Source: Guadua angustifolia
Lineage: Eukaryota > Streptophyta > Magnoliopsida > Poales > Poaceae
NCBI GenBank assembly: GCA_036346375.1
Contig: CM070504.1
Coordinates: 10,909,890 to 10,973,889 of the forward strand
DNA length: 64,000 nucleotides
Reading direction: 5' to 3'
The notes below the pieces were generated by a model, which was not told where the DNA came from, searched no databases, and saw only the letters and a list, made by a program, of their open reading frames with translations. The translations under genes and the position numbers were made by a program. Below are positions 58,001-64,000 of this stretch, in pieces (the stretch's first letter is position 1; each line of letters begins with the position of its first letter).

Positions 58001-60738
58001 GCACGAGACTCGGCACCCGTCACCTGTGCCCAGGTGTCCATGCACGCATGCAATACACATTTTCTACGCGTTTGACCCTAAAATTCCGGCAAATGTACGT
58101 TATACTAGCAGTACCAAATATTTCACGCGATCATACGTATAAAAATACGCTTTTAGGGAGTACCAAAGTACCAAACTAAGATGTTTTAAGACCCGTAGGT
58201 TTGGACCCAAAGATTCTTAATACCAAGGACGGTGACTAGCTAGTATTCTACACACACCACGTCCTAATCATGGATGCAGAAAATTATGTCTCGTGCGTGC
58301 TACATATTCTCAAACCAGCCACCGCTTTATATGCGACTTAAATCTCTACTAAGACTTTTTGACTCTAGTGACTTATCAATCCAATGTTGCTGCGAGGAAA
58401 GTAGTGAGGAAAAGAGGAGCATATCCATGCATATTTGCTTACTTAGCTGTATAACAAATGTAATTTTGGAACATGGGAATTTTGCTAACCTGGTTGGCGA
58501 AGCCGACGCCGCAGCCGAGCAGGATCCTTCCGACGATGAGCATGGCGAGATTCTGGGCGGCGCCGTTGAAGATGACGCCGATGATGAAGAGGACGCCGGC
58601 GATGAGCATGGTGAGGCGGCGGCCAAGACGGCGGGTGGTGTAGGAGGCGAAGAAGGTGGCGGTGAGGCCGGCGAGGTAGAGCGACGAGGTGAAGAGCTGC
58701 AAGCCCTGGTTGTCGTACTTGCAGTAGTTGTTGCTATCCTTGTCCTCGTTCTTCTTGCGCAGCACCGCCGGGAAGAACTCGCGCAGGAAATCATCCATTG
58801 ATGTCACGCCGCCTACAATTTTTTTTAAAAGGATTTTCAGCAAACACCAGTTTCGTATTATTCGTCTCAATTGATTATATGAGTTCATTACTGAAATATG
58901 GGATATGCATAAATATATTGCATACGGAAAATACTGAAAATACTACTAAAGAACAAGTATAAAAAAATTATGAACTTCTATGAAAAACCTATGCAGTCTA
59001 GTACTTTCACAAGTACACAAGTACTTTATTTTGTAAGATATGTAGCTGGTGATAGCTTCCAGCACGTAAAATATCCCTCAGAGCCAGTGAAAACGTTAGT
59101 TCAACCGTCTAAGAATCATGTAACTGGACAAAACATAATGCATATGTAATTACGATAAAAATTAAGGATGGATGTAGCGCATTGATCATATAAGTGACAA
59201 GTCTCTCTTAAAAAATAATATTTAGTGACTTATCTGGTACGGTATCACTTATATACTTTAGTTACTTGAGCTGGACCCTCCGTTTGAAAACACAATTAAT
59301 TTACAATTAATATATTCTCATGTGTTCGTGTGTGCATGTGCGCACACCTTGGTGCATGTGTATTTATACAAACAGGCTGCACCAAATATTTTGGTATTTG
59401 TGGAATTAGTAATAACAAAACTACAATTTTCAAACAAATGCTCCCTGTCTTGTAATGAAAGTCTAAAGTCCACCATACACGCGGATGAAGAAAGCAATAA
59501 ATCTAAAAAACGTTTCATTGGATTATGCATACCCTATTAAATAGCACACTACAACTATCCATCCACATTTTCATTATTAAAGGAGCGGTATATGATGAAA
59601 ATATTGCAATACAGCAATAGCTATACCTTTGATTTTTGCAGTAGATTTATATTATGTCACAACACTTCCTAAGAATGGGGACTTATCTTGCGGGATGGAG
59701 GGAGCAGTACTGTAGTGTTATGATTCCTTTTTGAAAAAAAATATCTAGCTATTATACAGAAAATAGAGGGGGAAAACTAAATTTATTGTAACAGTGTTAA
59801 TTAATACTATATGAATGACTGTATGCATAGATAAATTTTCTTATTTTTATTAGAATTCATTGGCCTGAATAAAAAGCAATGTGGCCACATAAAATTATGC
59901 TCCCTTTGTTTCATTATATTTGTCCAGATGACAAATGATCATACATAGCCCTATTAAATGATATAACACAAACAGCTAACTTCTTCCGCATCATTTAACT
60001 AAGGATTGCGAGTGAAAAGTTTATAATAATTACACTTTAAATTCTCTTGATAGATAAATATATTAAAACAGATACTCGTAAAAACAGGGGACAAATATGG
60101 AACAGAGGGAGTATGAAAAAACATGCTCTGTTACGTCAGACGTGATCCGTACATATGCAAATGCGTTGACTTACCACCCTGTCAAAGTAGGTGGCTACCA
60201 AGAACACTCATTTTTTCCCTAAATAATATCCATAAATAAAATAATGCTGGGGATCCTCACAAAATCATACTAGTAGGAGTTTTGAACAACAAGCTGGAAA
60301 ATGTTCAAAATGGAGTTAATGGAAAATGGAAAGTTTTTTTTTTTTGGATCTGCTGTTAACGGTAGGAAATTAATGGCCAGGATAAAATTGCATTAATTTG
60401 GCTTTAACCCTAATGCTTATCTGCTTTCGGTCATAGGAATACGAAGAGGCAGGCAAACTAATAAAACGATCTGCTGTTAACGTACGCAGCTGGAAGATGG
60501 CATATCGACTTTCAGAGAGGAAAAAAACGATCGAAGATGGCATATCGATCGCACACCAAGGAAGGACGATTTATAGATACATGCATGGAGATGACGCCGT
60601 ACCTGAGATTCCGACGTCGTAGCCAAACATGAGGCCGCCGGTGGCCGCCATGATGCAGGAGATGACGACGATCGGCGTGATCTTGGCCTCGAACTCCGTG
60701 CCGGACGGCGCCGACACCGAGAACCCTCCCGCCGGCAT
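55079..60738 (-). CDS. Hexose/H+ symporter, STP13/Lr67 type
   Basis: Four exons (60738-60603, 58812-58490, 56302-56178 and 56048-55079) splice to 517 residues. The product is a 12-helix plasma-membrane sugar porter of the major facilitator superfamily. Motifs are EFEAKITPIVVISCIMAATG (15-34), GYDVGISGGVTSMDDF, RRLGRRLTMLIAG, GRILLGCGVGFANQ, QQFTGINAIMFYAP (294-307), VDRVGRRMLLLEAG, WGPLGWLIPSETFPLETR and LPETKN. Identity to Arabidopsis STP13 and wheat LR67 is very high as I recall them. Those proteins import glucose and respond to pathogens. G145 and V388 correspond to the positions changed (G144R, V387L) in the wheat resistance allele; here both are the ordinary residues. Introns 1 and 2 are about 1.8 and 2.2 kb. 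Confidence 0.93.
59900..60111. mobile_element. Stowaway-like MITE in transporter intron 1
   Basis: The left end CTCCCTTTGTTTCATTATAT and the inverted right end CTCCCTCTGTTCCATATTTG, both continuing to a TTTGTCC motif, are imperfect inverted repeats. TATG flanks both sides, which includes the TA expected of Stowaway insertions but is not the simple TA form. Confidence 0.65.
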
Positions 60739-60985
60739 CCTGGCCTTCGGTCAAGCCGCCCCCCGATGACGGATTGATGAGCAGTATCTCTATTTTTCCA
60801 CACAAACACAAGCACTCGTAGAGCAAGACGAGTCCGGGACACGAGGCTGCTCCGAGCCTCCTCTGCCTCTCGGTATATATAGAGGGAAGCCCACCCCCAC
60901 GCAGAAATTTCAAACGCATCCGGACCGGCCAGATGCGGCCACGTTCCCGCGGGCTGTGGGCCCCGCCGGACGGATAGTCAACGAC
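60739..60985 (-). promoter_or_regulatory. Promoter of the hexose transporter
   Basis: On the - strand a TATA box, CTATATATA, lies at about 60882-60874, some 140 bp upstream of the start codon. A W-box core, TTGACT, lies at 60981-60976. W-boxes bind WRKY factors and would fit pathogen-responsive expression of STP13-type genes; that link is inference from one short motif. Confidence 0.55.
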
Positions 60986-63799
60986 GGCTTTCGCGGCCCA
61001 CGGGCCAGAGGAAGCTACCTACCTGTTGCGAGTCTCAAGTCTGCCACTGTGCATAAGCACCGAGATTTTTCCACCATATCGCTTATCCAAAGTTCCAAAC
61101 TCTTTTGAGTTTTGAGCTTTTGAGTGCCTTTTTGAACACTAGAGAGAGCAAGCAGTAAGTAGTTTGGAAACTTGGATATATAGGACGCCGACCTTTTTGA
61201 CAATGGGTGTGCTCGACCTCATGCATGGGCCCACATGCCAGTCCCTAAGATAATTAATTCTCGTCTATCTCTGGATTTTGGAGCACCAGGAGTACGCCAA
61301 AATACGTTTGTGTTAGTGCGTGAGTACTGTGAGCTGATGCTTGATTGGTTCTTGTGAATGGAGGACTTTGACTTGAATATTGGTTCTAAGAATTATATAC
61401 CACGTGGGGATGGATTTACTTGAGAATATGAGCCGCTCTGGAAAAGACAAGCAAAGGAAATTGACTCCTGGTCGGCTTAATTAGCTAGCCAGCTTCCTCC
61501 TAGTAACACATGATTGTAGTAGAAAATAGACGCCAGCTCTTACAATGGGTCTGTTGGGGGAGCTACGACTGGACTAAAAAGTTGTTTTTGGTTTGCTGAC
61601 TTTTCTTATTATGTTGTTTGGCAAACTGATTGTTGCAGTTGTAGCTTTGGGTGCCAACCGAGCGAGGAGGTAGCAACTTAGCAAAGTATAGCGGCGTTTG
61701 AGTGGGGAGATGACGTGGAGACGGCGAGGCAGGGTGGCGGAGGTCGAGAAGACAGAGCGACCGAGGTGGGAGGTGGTCAAGTAAAGCCACATCTGAAAAG
61801 CTCCTCCCAAAGATTGATCTTTTGGAGAAGATTCATGCTATTAGCTCTCAATGCTTCGGTTGTGCTATTTGGAAGAGCTTTTAGCCTAAAGCTGAAGCAC
61901 AACTCACCTAAGCAGGGGCAACAGTGCTGAGTACTTTTAGTGTACTGGGGAAGTAGCCGCTTTTCTTGCCCAAGTGGTGCTGGTTTTGGTTTAGTTTTTC
62001 TATTTGTTTGTGGATATATCGATTTTTTTCGTGATTTCATCAAGATATGATCATGCATACGGGAGAACATGCTAAAATCGGTTCTCACTTCTCTCAGAGA
62101 AAACAAAAAAGAAGTGCCGCAGCTACTATATACCTACAAGAATGCATTATCCAAGCTTAGCGCAAGAGAAAGGAAAATACCCGTGAAAAACACGTGGGCT
62201 AACGACCGGTCACATTCCGAACAATAACCTACCCTCACAAAATCGAATTTTGATTCGTTTTTTTATCCAGCAAATCCAAATGTGTATATATATTTGCACG
62301 TTCTCGCTGATACTCCGTTCATACCGCATTATAGTCAACTAAATCTTGTTATCACATGATATTCAAAACCAAAACCGGCAGTTCCGTGCGTGATGCGGGC
62401 AGCACGTCCCAGGAAACGATTAGGCGCACCGTTGCACCACGCTCAAATCTCCGTGCGTTTGGGAAATTTCACGACGTGAGACTTCACAATTTGGCTTCTC
62501 CAACTGAACACCTCGGCCGAACCGCGGGAGTTCTACTCGAGTACACCAGCAAACGGTCAAGCCGGCCGTCTGCGTAGTAAAAAAAAAACCCAGCTAATTA
62601 ATTTTCTACGAATTTTTCAGTTGCTGACGGATGAGACCGACACTTGGGCGCCAACGGAAATTGCCACCGTAAGGTACGGCTGCAGAGCAGCAGAGTAAAA
62701 TACCAGGCGCGCGGGTTCGTAGTCCACGCACGCATCGGTGTCTCGTCCGTGCAACGGTGCAACACCATTTTCCCGGCCCCGTGCGGAATTTCCTAACGAC
62801 CTCTGCGTCTGAGTTTCCGTGCGTGTGAACAAACGACCGGTCGCGGTCAGGCAGGTCGCAATTCGCAAACTACTAGCAGAGCCGATGGCGCATCCGGTCC
62901 AGGCTGGGCTTGACTCGGCGGCAAAGTGATAACGTAAACGCGCTATCTCTCTTGGCACGTCCGTTTCACAACTGTACGCGCATTGCACAGATCGATCGGT
63001 TTGTTATTGTTTCAGAGTTCAGAGTCGTCACCGTGCCCCGGCGACTGTTGCTGCGCTGCACGAAGCTGAAGCGTTTTGAGTTTTGGTACGTACGTGGTGA
63101 GTACTGGTGACTGGTGAGCGTAAGCGACAGAAGAAACGTAACAGGGTCTACTGATTTGGTTGGTACGGCGTCTAATTGTCAAAGAGGAAATACAACTAAA
63201 AAACAACCAGAAGCTGGTGATTCGCGCATGCATTCTCCCATCCGTGAAAGGGGGAACTGGAAGTTGCCCACTACCTCTAGCTGCTCCAAATTGTCAGTGG
63301 TATGGCATGCTGATGTGTTAGTCCATGATCTACCTGCATGATTTAGGTCCGTTCTAAATCTAGGCAGCCCATTAGCCATTAGAACACGTTGAAGTCGTTA
63401 CACACCACGTCGGTTCTGAACGTCATGTTCGTGACCTGTCCGAACTGTACAGAGTCCAGACGATGGATGGGATGCGCAGTTGCGCACGATGGCAACACAT
63501 GCTCCGTCAGTTGGATCCTTAGAACGTTGTGATAGGGAGAGCCAATACGCCGGTAACTCGTCATCATTAAGGTTGAATGGCATATTGGACCTGAATAAAC
63601 ACGCGCAACTGAAAAGGTTGATATGGGCGTATGACATCCAGTGCTGGTCTTTCCAAGGCTAGTCCAAGGCCATGGAATACTTCATGTCCAGTACTGGACA
63701 CTCCATCAGACGTGGCAGTGTATACGTAAGTCGTGATCAGATATGACAACAGTCGGTGCATCTGACTTCGATTCGATTTTTTTTTTTCAGGAATGTGAT

Positions 63800-63839
<40 letters not shown>

Positions 63840-64000
63840 ACACGATTTATATACACTAAAGTTCATCGTGTTTATAATATCTCCTCATATAATGAATTAT
63901 ACCTTCGTACATCAATGATATTTTTTTACAAAGATTTTTCTTAGATCAAGTGCTATTAGAGCTTTGAGTTCACGATCCAAACACCACTGCCCCCGAGGAG
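60986..64000. other. Distal intergenic region without a supported gene
   Basis: Short frames occur throughout, but none has recognisable domains. 61545-61925 has GGGTCTGTTGGGGGAGCTAC near the left and AGCTGAAGCACAACTC near the right, hinting at an old MITE. 63370-63700 on the - strand gives protein-like text in two frames (for example FGQVTNMTFRTDVVCNDFNV), possibly a gene fragment, which I cannot assign. Confidence 0.4.
63803..63837. repeat. (TA)n microsatellite
   Basis: A pure TA dinucleotide run of about 17 units. Confidence 0.95.

Noticed and set aside
63379..63866. Protein-like text on the - strand near the right end
   Set aside because: Matching-looking stretches are split between frames and I could not link them to a named family or define exons; noted only as a possible fragment.

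Overview
This window is nuclear DNA from a flowering plant, almost certainly a grass (Poaceae). The evidence is long GC-rich first exons beside AT-rich introns and intergenic DNA, interrupted genes with GT-AG introns, and a dense load of grass-type transposable elements (Mutator-like, CACTA, hAT, PIF/Harbinger, Tourist, LINE, LTR and probable Helitron). I cannot name the species from sequence alone. No bacterial-type operons, CRISPR arrays, rRNA or tRNA genes were seen.

Five host genes are supported. (1) A GH28 polygalacturonase, + strand, nine exons over 13030-18919, with all four catalytic motifs. (2) A 526-aa coiled-coil protein, + strand, five phase-0 exons over 29758-33944. (3) A small 126-aa protein with a basic N-terminus and one hydrophobic segment, - strand, 37794-38174, unrecognised. 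(4) An OBERON/TITANIA-type PHD-finger protein, + strand, 43177-47572, carrying an eight-copy 30-residue repeat. (5) A hexose/H+ symporter of the STP13/Lr67 type, - strand, four exons over 55079-60738.

The rest is mostly mobile DNA, and many insertions can be delimited to the base by target-site duplications (TSDs). A 7.9-kb Mutator-like element (1627-9567, 9-bp TSD) carries an apparently intact GRF-zinc-finger gene, a decayed plant-mobile-domain gene and a decayed SWIM-type transposase. A non-autonomous Copia-like element (14847-17401, 5-bp TSD) carrying a fragment of an ankyrin/PGG-domain gene, with a MITE in one LTR, sits in polygalacturonase intron 7, followed by a small hAT element. A 7.6-kb CACTA element (19612-27186) holds TNP2 and TNPA/Ulp1-like remnants. 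Two members of one hAT family (34234-37425 and 39302-40502, perfect 8-bp TSDs) lie between genes; the larger carries a tandemly duplicated F-box gene fragment. A truncated LINE tail (38545-38708) is flanked by a perfect 61-bp direct repeat. A PIF/Harbinger element (49151-51542), a solo gypsy-type LTR (52401-53095) and two Helitron-like elements in opposite orientation complete the set.

The host genes are unrelated single genes and do not form a pathway. The most unusual items are the multi-gene Mutator-like element, the gene-capturing Copia and hAT elements, the 61-bp LINE duplication and the internal repeat of the OBERON-like protein.
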